A program made the translations under genes and the position numbers. From assembly GCF_014650075.1 (NCBI RefSeq), contig NZ_BMUG01000008.1, forward strand, positions 186,001 through 250,000: a stretch of 64,000 bases of DNA, in the 5' to 3' direction. The notes under the pieces are model-generated. The model made no database searches. It worked only from the letters and a program-made list of their open reading frames with translations, and was not told the origin of the DNA. The stretch comes from Streptomyces microflavus (GTDB lineage: Bacteria; Actinomycetota; Actinomycetes; Streptomycetales; Streptomycetaceae). Shown piece by piece: positions 33,423 through 42,855 of the stretch (the first letter of the stretch is position 1; each line of letters begins with the position of its first letter).

Positions 33423-35182
33423 TGAGCACGGCGCAGCACGGGAATGGTGCGGTCCGTGAGACACCGGACCGGTACGGAGCGTTCCCCCGCTTGACAACGG
33501 AACAGCTTCATAACCTGACCCCGCACGGCGAGCGCCGCAGGACCACGGAAGGCGAGGTGCTGTACCGGGAGGGAGAGCCGTTCCGGGAGTTCCTCGCGAT
33601 CCTCAGCGGCACCGTCGAGATCCTTCAGGACCACGGCGATCGGGAAGAGCGCACGATGGCGCTGCACGGACCCGGCAGGTTCCTGGGTGAGCTGGGAATG
33701 CTGGAGGGGCAGGCCGCCTTCGACACCGCGGTGGTCCGTGAGGCCGGCGAGATCCTCGCCGTGCCGGTGGAACGCCAGCGCACCTTGATCGGCCGCGACC
33801 CCGTACTCGGTGACCTGATCCTCCGGGCTTGCCTGGGCCGCCGGTATCTCCTCATCGGCCTCGGCGCAGGTTTCCGCATCCTGGGATCGTGCTACTCGCA
33901 GGACACGCGGCGGCTCCGGGAGTTCGCTGCCCGCAACAGGCTCCCCCACCGCTGGCTGGATCTGGAGAGGGACAAGGAAGCTGAGGCGCTGCTGCGTCGG
34001 TTCTCCATCCGCCCCGAGGAGACTCCGGTCGTCCTCTGGAAGGGCGATCGAGTGCTGCGCAATCCGAGCAACGCCGAACTCGCCAGGCTCATCGGGCTGC
34101 CCACCCCCACGGCGAAGGACGCCCAGTGCGACGTCATCGTGGTCGGCGCGGGCCCCGCGGGACTCGCCGCAGCCGTGTACGGCGCCTCCGACGGCCTCAC
34201 CACGATCTCCGTCGACGCCGTGGCCACCGGAGGCCAGGCAGGCACCTCGTCCCGCATCGAGAACTCCCTCGGCTTCCCGTCGGGCATCTCCGGAGGCGAG
34301 CTCATCGAACGCGCGGTGCTCCAGGCCCACAAATTCGGTGCCCGCCTCATGGTGCCGGCCCAGGTCAACAAGCTCACACCGCAGGACGACGCGTACGTGG
34401 TCACCTTCACAGACGGGTCCCACGTCCGGGCGGGCGCCGTGGTGCTCGCCTCGGGTGTCCGGTACCGCAGGCTCGAGGTGCCCGGCATCGAGCGGCTGGA
34501 GGGCATCAGCGTCTACTACGCGGCGACCGTGCACGAGGCGAGTCTCTGCGAGGCGGACCCGGTCGCGGTGGTCGGCGGGGGCAACTCCGCCGGCCAGGCG
34601 GCGCTGTTCCTGGCGCAACACGCGTCCGGAGTCCACCTCCTCGTCCGGGGCGGCGACCTCAACGCGGACATGTCCCGATACCTGGTGGACCAGGTCGAAC
34701 GTCATCCGAAGATCGAGGTGCTCCTCCACACCGAAGTCCGGGGCGTCTCCGGGAAGGACAAACTGGAGTCGCTGAGCGTCGAGGACAACACACGCGGTGA
34801 GCGCCGCCCGCTGCGGGCCGCCGCGCTGTTCGTGTTCATCGGGGCCCGCCCGCGCACGGAGTGGCTGAGGGGAGCCCTCGCCCTGGACGAGAAGGGCTTC
34901 GTCCTGACGGGGGCTGACGCCCGGGCTGCTGCCGACGCGACCCGGTGGGACGCACTCGGCCGTGCTCCCTTGCTGCTGGAGACCAGCCTTCCCGGGGTCT
35001 TCGCGGCCGGCGACGTGAGGAGCGGCTCGGTCAAACGAGTTGCCTCGGCCACCGGTGAAGGCGCCATGGCCATTCGCCTCGTGCACGAACACCGCGAGAA
35101 TGCCGGCAACCTCGTCCGCGACCGCGCCACAGGCCCTGAGAGGCCTCAACCGGAGGCGGACCGGTCCGCATCTCGGCGCTGA
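33422..35182 (+). CDS. cNMP-binding / Grx-fold / thioredoxin-reductase fusion
   Basis: The 586-aa protein has three parts: a cyclic-nucleotide-binding domain (about residues 20-140, GEPFREFLAILSG and GPGRFLGELGML), a thioredoxin/glutaredoxin-like insert (about 140-230, ILGSCYSQDTRRLREFAARN) and a thioredoxin-reductase-like FAD/NAD(P)H domain (VIVVGAGPAGLAAAVYGAS; VAVVGGGNSAGQAALFLA). The active-site CxxC of thioredoxin reductase is missing (the segment runs VATGGQAGTSSRIE) and the Grx-like part keeps only Cys157. It is therefore probably an electron-transfer flavoprotein with cNMP control, not a normal reductase. Such fusions occur in actinobacteria. The start overlaps the upstream UBP gene. 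Confidence 0.87.
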   Translation: MSTAQHGNGAVRETPDRYGAFPRLTTEQLHNLTPHGERRRTTEGEVLYREGEPFREFLAILSGTVEILQDHGDREERTMALHGPGRFLGELGMLEGQAAFDTAVVREAGEILAVPVERQRTLIGRDPVLGDLILRACLGRRYLLIGLGAGFRILGSCYSQDTRRLREFAARNRLPHRWLDLERDKEAEALLRRFSIRPEETPVVLWKGDRVLRNPSNAELARLIGLPTPTAKDAQCDVIVVGAGPAGLAAAVYGASDGLTTISVDAVATGGQAGTSSRIENSLGFPSGISGGELIERAVLQAHKFGARLMVPAQVNKLTPQDDAYVVTFTDGSHVRAGAVVLASGVRYRRLEVPGIERLEGISVYYAATVHEASLCEADPVAVVGGGNSAGQAALFLAQHASGVHLLVRGGDLNADMSRYLVDQVERHPKIEVLLHTEVRGVSGKDKLESLSVEDNTRGERRPLRAAALFVFIGARPRTEWLRGALALDEKGFVLTGADARAAADATRWDALGRAPLLLETSLPGVFAAGDVRSGSVKRVASATGEGAMAIRLVHEHRENAGNLVRDRATGPERPQPEADRSASRR

Positions 35183-35383
35183 TCTTTCACCAGTAGACCC
35201 TCAGGGTTGGACATCATCAGTCCAGTGCGGCAGCGGTGAGGGCCTGCGCCCGGTAGTGGTGCCACCCGGCGTCCCGGTGGGATGACGCAGGTGACCGCCC
35301 ACTCCCCCGCTCACCCGTCGCGGCCGCTCGCCGGCTCCCGTCGCGCGGTTCCCGGCGTGATCAGGTACTCAGGAAGGGTGAAC

Positions 35384-37846
35384 ATGGACGCGATTGACCC
35401 CTTCGTGCATGTCCGGGGTGCCAGTGAGAACAACCTGCGGAACATCGATGTCGATCTTCCGCGGAACGCGATGGTCGCCTTCACGGGCGTCTCCGGCTCC
35501 GGCAAGTCCTCACTCGCGTTCGGCACGCTCTACGCTGAGGCGCAGCGGCGCTACTTCGAGTCCGTGGCACCGTACGTCCGGAGGCTGTTGCAGCAGGTCG
35601 GTGCACCGCACGTGCAGGAAATCACCGGACTGCCACCGGCGGTGGCCCTGCAGCAGCGACGCGGGGCGCCCAGTTCGCGCTCGACGGTCGGCACCATCAC
35701 CACACTGTCCAATCTGCTGCGCATGCTGTACTCCCGCGCCGGCACCTATCCGCCCCGGGCCGCACGGCTGGAAGCCGAGTCGTTCTCACCGAACACCCCG
35801 GCCGGGGCCTGCCCGGAGTGCCACGGACTGGGCGTCGTCCACGATGTCGCCGAGGAGCTGCTCGTCCCGGACCCCTCGCTGAGCATCCGCGAGGGCGCGA
35901 TCGCAGCCTGGCCGGGGGCCTGGCAGGGGGCCAACCTGCGCAGCGTGGTGAGCGGCCTGGGCATCGACATCGACCGGCCGTGGCGCAGGCTCAGGAAGAA
36001 GGACCGGGACTGGCTGCTGTACACCGATGAGCAGCCCTCCGTCTACATCGAGCCGGAGGAGGACCGCATCGACTACGGCTACCAGGGCACGTTCTGGAGC
36101 GCCCGCAAGCACGTCATGCACGTCCTTGCCGACTCCAAGAGCGAGAAGATGCGCGAACGGGCGCTCCGGTTCGTCAGGAGCGTGCCCTGCCCCGAGTGCC
36201 ACGGCAGCGGACTGCGGCCCGAGGCGCTCGCCGTGACCTTCGCCGGACGTTCCATCGCCGAAGTCAACGCGATGCCGTTGAACGAGGTCGCGGCGCTGCT
36301 GCGGCCCGTCGCACGGCGGCCCGAGGCCGACGCCACCACTTCCACCGCCCGGTCCGGGGAAACGACCGAGGTCGCGGTCCGGATCTGCGGCGATCTGGTC
36401 GCGCGGGTCGACGTACTGCTCGACCTGGGCCTGGGGTATCTCAGCCTCGGGCGCCGCTCTACGACCCTGTCGCCCGGCGAGGCGCAACGCCTACGGATCG
36501 CCACGCAATTGCGCTCGGGGCTGTTCGGCGTCGTGTACGTCCTCGACGAACCCTCCGCGGGTCTGCACCCGGCTGACGCGGAACCGCTGCTGGACGTGCT
36601 GGAGCGTCTCAAGTCTGCGGGCAACTCACTGTTCGTCGTGGAGCACGACATGGACGTCGTACGGCGGGCGGACTGGGTGGTCGACATCGGCCCCGGCGCC
36701 GGTGAGGGCGGCGGGCGCGTGCTGTACAGCGGCCCCGTCGCCGGTCTTGAGCAGGTGGAGGAGTCGGCCACGAGCCAGCATCTGTTCGGGCGCGCCGAGC
36801 CGCTCGATCACCGGCCGCGCACACCGCACGGCTGGCTGCACCTGAGCGGCGTGTCCCGCCACAATCTGCGTGACGTGTCAGTTGACGTACCGCTGTGCGT
36901 CCTGACGGCGGTGACGGGTGTGTCCGGTTCCGGAAAGTCGACGCTGGTCACGCAGGTGCTCGCCGAGGTCGTGCGAGGCCACCTCGGACTCGTGACCGAG
37001 GATCCCGACGAGGCGCGACTGGAGCTAGACGTTCAGGACGCGTCGGGGGTCGAGTCGTTCGACCGGCTGGTCCGGGTCGACCAGCGGCCCATCGGGCGTA
37101 CTCCTCGGTCCAATCTGGCCACGTACACCGGGATGTTCGACGCGGTGCGCAAGCTGTACGCGGCGACGGACGAGGCCAGGGAGCGCGGCTACACGGCCGG
37201 CCGGTTCTCCTTCAACGTGCCCGAAGGGCGGTGCGAGACCTGCCAGGGCGAAGGATTCGTCGCGGTGGAACTGCTCTTCCTGCCCGGGACCTACGCCCCC
37301 TGCCCGACATGCCAGGGCGCCCGGTACAACGCCGAAACGCTGGAAGTCACCTACCGTGGCAAGAACATCGCGGACGTACTGGCGCTGTCCGTCGACGACG
37401 CCGCCGAGTTCCTTTCCGCCGTCCCGGCCGCCGCCCGCAGTCTGGAGACGTTGCGCGAGGTGGGACTGGGGTACCTGCGGCTGGGGCAGCCCGCCACGGA
37501 GCTCAGCGGCGGTGAGGCGCAGCGCATCAAACTGGCCACCGAACTGCAGCGGGCCCGTCGTGGCCACGCGCTCTACCTGCTCGACGAACCGACGGCGGGC
37601 CTGCACCCCTCGGACGTCGCACTGCTGCTGCGCCAGCTGCACCGCCTCGTCGACGCGGGCAACACGGTCGTCCTCGTCGAGCACGACCTGGACACGATCA
37701 CCACCGCCGACTGGGTCATCGACCTCGGGCCGGGCGGCGGCGACGCGGGCGGACGGGTGGTCGCGGCGGGCCCGCCGGCCAAGGTCGCGAAGGCCCGCCG
37801 TAGCGCCACCGCACGCTATCTCGCGGCCCGGCTCGCAAGCTCCTGA
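35384..37846 (+). CDS. UvrA2-like ABC ATPase
   Basis: I chose ATG 35384, preceded by AGGAAGGG (820 aa); an upstream in-frame ATG at 35282 lacks such a site. There are two ABC-type ATPase units with Walker A GVSGSGKSS and GVSGSGKST, signature LSPGEAQRLR and LSGGEAQRIK, and zinc modules (CPECHGLG, CPECHGSG, CETCQGEG...CPTCQGA). Classical UvrA is about 950 aa; here the UvrB-binding insertion near the first zinc module is missing. UvrA2-type proteins act in tolerance of DNA-binding drugs or damage without the normal UvrB handoff. It follows the stress operon by 201 bases, and could be co-regulated with it. Confidence 0.92.
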   Translation: MDAIDPFVHVRGASENNLRNIDVDLPRNAMVAFTGVSGSGKSSLAFGTLYAEAQRRYFESVAPYVRRLLQQVGAPHVQEITGLPPAVALQQRRGAPSSRSTVGTITTLSNLLRMLYSRAGTYPPRAARLEAESFSPNTPAGACPECHGLGVVHDVAEELLVPDPSLSIREGAIAAWPGAWQGANLRSVVSGLGIDIDRPWRRLRKKDRDWLLYTDEQPSVYIEPEEDRIDYGYQGTFWSARKHVMHVLADSKSEKMRERALRFVRSVPCPECHGSGLRPEALAVTFAGRSIAEVNAMPLNEVAALLRPVARRPEADATTSTARSGETTEVAVRICGDLVARVDVLLDLGLGYLSLGRRSTTLSPGEAQRLRIATQLRSGLFGVVYVLDEPSAGLHPADAEPLLDVLERLKSAGNSLFVVEHDMDVVRRADWVVDIGPGAGEGGGRVLYSGPVAGLEQVEESATSQHLFGRAEPLDHRPRTPHGWLHLSGVSRHNLRDVSVDVPLCVLTAVTGVSGSGKSTLVTQVLAEVVRGHLGLVTEDPDEARLELDVQDASGVESFDRLVRVDQRPIGRTPRSNLATYTGMFDAVRKLYAATDEARERGYTAGRFSFNVPEGRCETCQGEGFVAVELLFLPGTYAPCPTCQGARYNAETLEVTYRGKNIADVLALSVDDAAEFLSAVPAAARSLETLREVGLGYLRLGQPATELSGGEAQRIKLATELQRARRGHALYLLDEPTAGLHPSDVALLLRQLHRLVDAGNTVVLVEHDLDTITTADWVIDLGPGGGDAGGRVVAAGPPAKVAKARRSATARYLAARLASS

Positions 37847-38035
37847 CGATGGTCCGAGAGGGCTGATCACCCCGCCACGGAGAGCAGGCCCCGTACGGGC
37901 AGAACGACGGAAATCCGGCCGCTCCGCCCGTACCGGCCGGCCGGGGCCAGCGTGTCATCGCACGGCCGACGCCACGCCGGAGGCATTCTGTGGGCATTTG
38001 CGGTCGCGGGGACGGACAACGAGAAGGATGCAGTC

Positions 38036-39157
38036 ATGCAAGCGTCGTCGCAGGTCGTCACGGTGGTCGTTCTCCTCGCGGACCCGGACGCGCCGACCGT
38101 GGTCGCGAAGCGCCTGGCACGGACCCTTCCCGCCCGGCTCGCCGAGAAGTCCGGCCGGCAGAGACGGTTCGCTGTCGAGGTGGTCAGCAGGCCCTTCACC
38201 GCGGACGCCGAGGACCCGTCCACGTTGATGCGCCGGATCGTGGAGGACGGAAGTGCGGAGAGCTGGGACATCGTCGTGGCCCTCACCGACCTTCCGCTGC
38301 ACTCGCACAGGCGAAGGCTCGTCGTGGATTTGAGCCACGAACACGGGACGGCGTTGCTTTCCCTTCCGTCCCTGGGGGGCTGGCGGTTGCAGGGAAAGGC
38401 ACGGCGGGTCGTGGAGGAAGCCGTGCTCAGCCTGGCCGCTTCGCGGTCCCCCGGATGTGAGCAAGCTGCCTATCGCCGACCGCCGCTCGGCCCCTTCGCC
38501 GGCCGCCTCGCGCCCATCCGCCCGGGCCCTGTCGACGAGGAGGAGCTCGCCGATCTGCGCTACGTCGCCGACGGCCCGCGCGGCTACGTCAAATTGCTCG
38601 TCGGCATGGTCCGCGCCAACCGGCCGTGGCGGCTGGTGCCGGGCCTGTCCAAAGCCCTGGCCGCCGCACTCGCCACGGGAGCCATCGCCACGGTGGACGA
38701 CACCGTCTGGAGCCTGGCCACCTCCCTGGGCACGCCACGCCTCGTCGTCGCCACGGTCGGTTCCGTCGGGCTCATGATCGGCTGGCTGATCGTGGACGCG
38801 AACCTGTGGCATCGCACAACGGAAGGATCGCCGGAGGCGAGGCAGCGATCGGTTCTCTACAACACGTCGACCCTGGTGACCGTGAGCATCGGGGCGGCCG
38901 TCTGCTACGTCGGCCTGATGGTCGTCAGCTTCGTGTGGGCGCTCTTCGTGCTCAACGGCCACGTGTTCGCCTCCGCGACCCGGCATCCGTTGAACGCGCA
39001 GAACTACTGCACGCTGTCATGGTTCGTGGCTTCGATTGCCACAGTGGGCGGCGCGCTGGGGTCGGGGCTGGAGAGCGACGAGGCGATCCGAGCAGCGGCC
39101 TATTCCACGCGCGAACAGGAACGTCGCCACATGCTCCAGGGCGAGCACGATGGCTAG
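38036..39157 (+). CDS. Membrane protein of unknown function
   Basis: ATG 38036, behind GAGAAGGA, gives 373 aa. The N-terminal 150 residues are soluble (VVTVVVLLADPDAPTVVAKRLARTL; DIVVALTDLPLHSHRRRLVVDLS) and read like an alpha/beta domain with no known catalytic motif. The C-terminal part has four hydrophobic helices (around residues 205-230, 240-262, 280-315 and 330-350). No family was recognised. It precedes the FUSC transporter by 145 bases on the same strand and may be transcribed with it. Confidence 0.78.
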   Translation: MQASSQVVTVVVLLADPDAPTVVAKRLARTLPARLAEKSGRQRRFAVEVVSRPFTADAEDPSTLMRRIVEDGSAESWDIVVALTDLPLHSHRRRLVVDLSHEHGTALLSLPSLGGWRLQGKARRVVEEAVLSLAASRSPGCEQAAYRRPPLGPFAGRLAPIRPGPVDEEELADLRYVADGPRGYVKLLVGMVRANRPWRLVPGLSKALAAALATGAIATVDDTVWSLATSLGTPRLVVATVGSVGLMIGWLIVDANLWHRTTEGSPEARQRSVLYNTSTLVTVSIGAAVCYVGLMVVSFVWALFVLNGHVFASATRHPLNAQNYCTLSWFVASIATVGGALGSGLESDEAIRAAAYSTREQERRHMLQGEHDG

Positions 39158-39302
39158 CCGCAGGCAAGATGCACACGCACCGGTGGCGACGGCACACGGC
39201 CTGTCCCGCCCCTCTCCTCGGCGATGATGAGATGAACATGATGGTGGCTCCGGCGATCCGGCCGACGCGAGCTGAAACGACCTTCCGGCTGGGCCCGCAC
39301 CC

Positions 39303-41474
39303 ATGACGTGGCCGAGGGCCTTGAGGGACGTCCTCCGATCCGGGCTCAGCATCGAGGAGACGCGCCTGGAGCCCCTGCTCGCTCTGCGCGCGGCCGTCGG
39401 TGTGGCACTCCTCGTCGGGCCGGCGCTGTGGCTCGGCTCCCCTGCGTACGCCGCATCCGCCGCCCTCGGCGCCTTCTCCGCGGGTGGGGCCACCTTCCAG
39501 CGCGCCTGGCGCCCACGCAAGGTGATCGCGCTCGGCGCGGGCGCGGGGTTGGCGCTCAGCACCCTGGCGGGGTACCTGGCGGCGGGGCAACTCGTGACGT
39601 TCCTTCCGCTGCTGGCCCTCTGGACCTTCGTGGCGGGGCTGGCGTGGGCCGTCGGATCGACCGCTGGGATCGTCGCGGCGACGACCGTCGGCAGCATGCT
39701 GGTGACCATCACCCTGCCCACGAGCGCCGGACGGGCCCTGGAGCACGCCGGGATCATCGCGCTCGGCGGAGTGGTGCAGGCATTACTGATCCTGCTGTTC
39801 CCGATCCGCCGATGGGGGGCGCATCGGGACGCGCTCGCCGACGCTCTGGCCGCCGTGGCGGACTACGCCCGTCGGCTCCGGCACGACCCGACGGCCGGGT
39901 TCGACCCCGAGCCCTTGATGACAGCCCGGGACGCGGCGGCCGTGACGCCGTCTCAGGCTCGCACGCGCCCCGTCGCCCTGCACGGTCCGCGAGGAGTTGC
40001 CGAGCGCATGGTGCCGGCCATCGCCGCGCTGGCCGACCCTGACATCGGCGCCCCGGCCGAGGGTCCCGGGCGGGACCGCGCGCGGGAACTGCTCGACGCG
40101 GCCGCTGAGGTGTTGGACGCGGCCGCCCGGTCGATCCGGCGAGGCACCCCCGTCGAGGTACCGCCAAGAGCCTCGGAGCTCCTGCGAGAAGGCACGAAGC
40201 ACGAGGTGCTCGAAGGTCCGGCGAGGCAGGCCGCCGAAAGGCTCAGGGAACTGCTCGGCGAGGCGCTGGAGATCGCGGAGTGCGGCAACGCGCGCAGAAG
40301 GACGCCTGTGCGCCACGGAGGCGCACGCGGCGAGTTACTGGAGCGCCCGACCATGTTCCGGCTTGTTCCGGTCGTCGCACGGGCGGTCCGCCGTGAGCTC
40401 CGACGCGACTCGCCCGTCTTCCGGCATGCCGTTCGGCTGGCGGCGGTGGCCACGCTCGGCTACCTCATCGCCGCTCAGCTGCCCCTGGGGCACGGCTACT
40501 GGGCGCCCATCGCCTCGGTCATGGTGATGCGCCCGGACTTCCACCGGACGTACGCGCGTGCGGTCGCCCGTCTCGCCGGGACTCTGGTGGGTGTCGCGCT
40601 CGCCACCGGAGCCGTGGAGGCCCTGGGCCCGGACGCCCGTCTCTTCGGTGCGCTGGCGGTGGTCTCGGCGGGCCTGTCATACACCCTGATTCGTACGGGC
40701 TACGCCTACTCCCAGTGCTTCGCCGCCGCCTACGTCGTCTTCCTGCTCGGCATGGGCGGCCAGGCATGGGAACAGACGGTTCCGGAGCGGATGGCCCTCA
40801 CTCTGCTGGGCGGAGCCCTGGCCATGCTGGCCTACGCGGTCTTTCCCGCGTGGGAGACGCCCCGGCTACGGGAGCGGCTGGCGGACTGGCTTGCCGCCAA
40901 CGGCCGCCACGCGGCGGCAGTGCTCCGCCACTTCGCCGAACCGACCGCGGACCGCCGTGCCGACATGCGCAGCGCCCAACTGGCGAGCAGAAGAGCCCGC
41001 GCCGCCTGGCAGGAGGCTTACGACCGGGCACAACAGGAACCGGTCCGCCCCAGGGGCCTGACTGCGCAAGAGGCGAAGGCTGCTCAGGAGGCGCTCGAAG
41101 GTTTCGACAGAGCAGCAACGCTCATGGAGAGCCGCGTCCCGCACGACGACAACCCTTCCGCTCCCGAGGTGGAGGCGTTGGCCGAAGCCCTGGAATCGGA
41201 CACGGAGCAGGCGGCAGCCGCTATGCGCGAGCACAGGGACCCGGACTGGGCACGCGTGGAGAAGGCCCTCCAGACATGGGAAAGAGCCGGTGGCCGGAGC
41301 CCTGCGCTACGGAGCGAGGCAGACCTGCAGAAGCACGCCCTGGAAAACCTGGCGACAGCGGTGAGCCGCACCCCTTTGGAGCGCGATGTCGGCTCCCTGC
41401 GCGAGGACCAGCGAGTGCGGGAAGCGGTGGAGGCACAAGGCGATGGTTCGGAACCCGCGCACCGGGGTGGATGA
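39303..41474 (+). CDS. FUSC-family transporter (aromatic acid exporter-like)
   Basis: This 723-aa protein has two membrane blocks (about residues 28-175 and 380-520), each with several hydrophobic helices, separated by a 200-residue cytosolic helical domain and followed by a soluble tail. That is the FUSC arrangement; the second block shows the characteristic GYWAPIASVMVMRPDFHRTYARAVARLAGT. FUSC proteins such as AaeB-type exporters move aromatic acids or amphiphilic compounds out of the cell. The substrate cannot be told here. The ATG start is close behind the previous gene and the two may be one operon. Confidence 0.85.
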   Translation: MTWPRALRDVLRSGLSIEETRLEPLLALRAAVGVALLVGPALWLGSPAYAASAALGAFSAGGATFQRAWRPRKVIALGAGAGLALSTLAGYLAAGQLVTFLPLLALWTFVAGLAWAVGSTAGIVAATTVGSMLVTITLPTSAGRALEHAGIIALGGVVQALLILLFPIRRWGAHRDALADALAAVADYARRLRHDPTAGFDPEPLMTARDAAAVTPSQARTRPVALHGPRGVAERMVPAIAALADPDIGAPAEGPGRDRARELLDAAAEVLDAAARSIRRGTPVEVPPRASELLREGTKHEVLEGPARQAAERLRELLGEALEIAECGNARRRTPVRHGGARGELLERPTMFRLVPVVARAVRRELRRDSPVFRHAVRLAAVATLGYLIAAQLPLGHGYWAPIASVMVMRPDFHRTYARAVARLAGTLVGVALATGAVEALGPDARLFGALAVVSAGLSYTLIRTGYAYSQCFAAAYVVFLLGMGGQAWEQTVPERMALTLLGGALAMLAYAVFPAWETPRLRERLADWLAANGRHAAAVLRHFAEPTADRRADMRSAQLASRRARAAWQEAYDRAQQEPVRPRGLTAQEAKAAQEALEGFDRAATLMESRVPHDDNPSAPEVEALAEALESDTEQAAAAMREHRDPDWARVEKALQTWERAGGRSPALRSEADLQKHALENLATAVSRTPLERDVGSLREDQRVREAVEAQGDGSEPAHRGG

Positions 41475-41932
41475 CCACCTGTCGCAGCAGGCGTGCGCCC
41501 CGCTTCCGAGGTCCGCCTGGTCCGACAGATGGCCAAGATGAGGGAGCTTCACGCTTAGGACGCAGCGATCAGTCGGTGGGTTTCCCGCTCCGCGATCCAA
41601 GCCCTGACGACTTCCTCTCTCGTGACCCTTTGGACCGAGGTCTCCTTTGTGGAGACCTGTCGGCCCGCCCCTCCCTTGTGTGCCGGCTGGCCGGCGTCAC
41701 GGACTGTCGGTCAGGGGCCCCCTGTCCTCTGCCCAAGATCCGGGCCATACGCGGCCCAGCCGCCTGCAGTGCGGTCGAATCACGACCGTTTCCGCTGGTC
41801 AGTAACCACTCGAGTCGTGTACCACCAGCAGACGCAGAATCTGCTATCAGATGTGACACGCTCACCTGGCGCCCACTGGGGCTACCCAGTTGGTACGGCC
41901 GGAGGATCCCTCTACAGTCACATCAGAGCAGC
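41475..41932. other. Intergenic region, no gene seen
   Basis: This 458-base gap separates the plus-strand FUSC gene from the convergent minus-strand YjbQ gene. I find no reading frame with family resemblance or ribosome site, and no strong terminator hairpin. It seems to mark the border between the stress region and the more core-like region. Confidence 0.5.
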
Positions 41933-42358
41933 TCACTGGCCGAGGAAGCTCAGACGGACGCTGCGGTTGGTGTTGCTCGTGTTTGTATCGACCAGGCACA
42001 CCGACTGCCACGTCCCCAGCTCCAGCGCTCCCCCGATCACCGGCAGGGTGGCGTGGGGCGGGACAAGGGCGGGGAGTACGTGGTCGCGGCCGTGGCCCGG
42101 GCTGCCGTGGCGGTGCTGCCAGCGGTCGTCCGCCGGGAGCAGGTGGTGGAGGGCGGCCAAGAGGTCGTCGTCGCTGCCGGCGCCCGTCTCCAGGACGGCG
42201 ATGCCCGCGGTGGCGTGGGGTACGAAGATGTTCAGCAGGCCGTCGCGGCCGGGCGCCGCGCGGGTGAGGAACTCCGCGCAGTCCCGCGTCAGGTCCGTGA
42301 CGCTCTCTGCCGTACCCGTGGTGATGTTCAGGACAGTGGTGGTGAAGGAATCGGACAT
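41933..42358 (-). CDS. YjbQ/UPF0047-family protein
   Basis: The 141-aa protein matches YjbQ across its length: an N-terminal strand region, GLLNIFVPHATAGIAVLE, GRDHVLPALVPPHATLPVIGGALELGTWQSVCLVD and a beta-rich end. Family members form small trimers with a His-rich site (HATAG; HHLLPADD); some have weak thiamine-phosphate synthase activity, hence the name, but the biological role is open. It is divergent from the sulfonate operon leader by 74 bases. Confidence 0.92.
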   Translation of the reverse strand: MSDSFTTTVLNITTGTAESVTDLTRDCAEFLTRAAPGRDGLLNIFVPHATAGIAVLETGAGSDDDLLAALHHLLPADDRWQHRHGSPGHGRDHVLPALVPPHATLPVIGGALELGTWQSVCLVDTNTSNTNRSVRLSFLGQ

Positions 42359-42432
42359 GCTTCCATCTTCCCTTCCAGGAGGCGAGATGACACGTCCACG
42401 CTCCGAGACGCCATTGACCGCTTCCTGGCCGG

Positions 42433-42534
42433 ATGACTACGTTCATCGCCATGTTCCGATCAGCTCTGCTCACCTCGCGCGGTCACATCGACCTGCTGCG
42501 GGTGGCGTCCGCCGCGTGTTGTCGCGGCTGCTGA
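42433..42534 (+). CDS. Sulfur-gene leader peptide
   Basis: A 33-codon frame, or 27 codons from ATG 42451, encodes a peptide containing LLTSRGHIDLLRVASAACCRGC. This matches the pattern of leader peptides found upstream of sulfur-assimilation genes in Streptomyces and related actinobacteria: 'tsR.HvDLlRVaSa.C..', ending in cysteines. Ribosome stalling at the Cys codons (TGT TGT ... TGC) is the likely sensor of cysteine or sulfur supply. It lies 321 bases upstream of ssuC. Neither start has a strong ribosome site; 42433 has GGCCGG close by. Confidence 0.75.
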   Translation: MTTFIAMFRSALLTSRGHIDLLRVASAACCRGC

Positions 42535-42855
42535 CGTTCTCTCAGCGCCTTTCGCGCCGCTTCTGACCGGGTTTCGCCTCTGACCGGCTTCCGCGCCCGT
42601 TCCACCCCATCGGCTGTGCCTGGCCCCTCGCGTACTCGTGCGGGCCGCTCCGCCCCTCCGCCGGGTGGGCGCGGCGCCCGCTCCTGCCGGTCTTCCTACG
42701 CCTCCTGACGTCTGCGGACCGCCTGTGCCTCCACGGCCTCCGGTGTCCTGGGGGTCCAGGCGCCCCCGGGTCGAGGCGGGGCGCCGAAGCCGTGTCACCG
42801 TCCCCCGGTCACCCTCCCCGTCTCCCCCCTCCGTACGACCTCCCGTGGAGCCCCC
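42535..42855. promoter_or_regulatory. GC-rich region between leader peptide and ssuC
   Basis: No gene is supported here. The stretch is hairpin-prone (for example GGGCGC-G-GCGCCC within 42660-42690) and carries two copies of CTGACCGG at 42567-42590. It may hold the attenuator that goes with the leader peptide, but I could not resolve alternative stems by eye. Confidence 0.4.
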
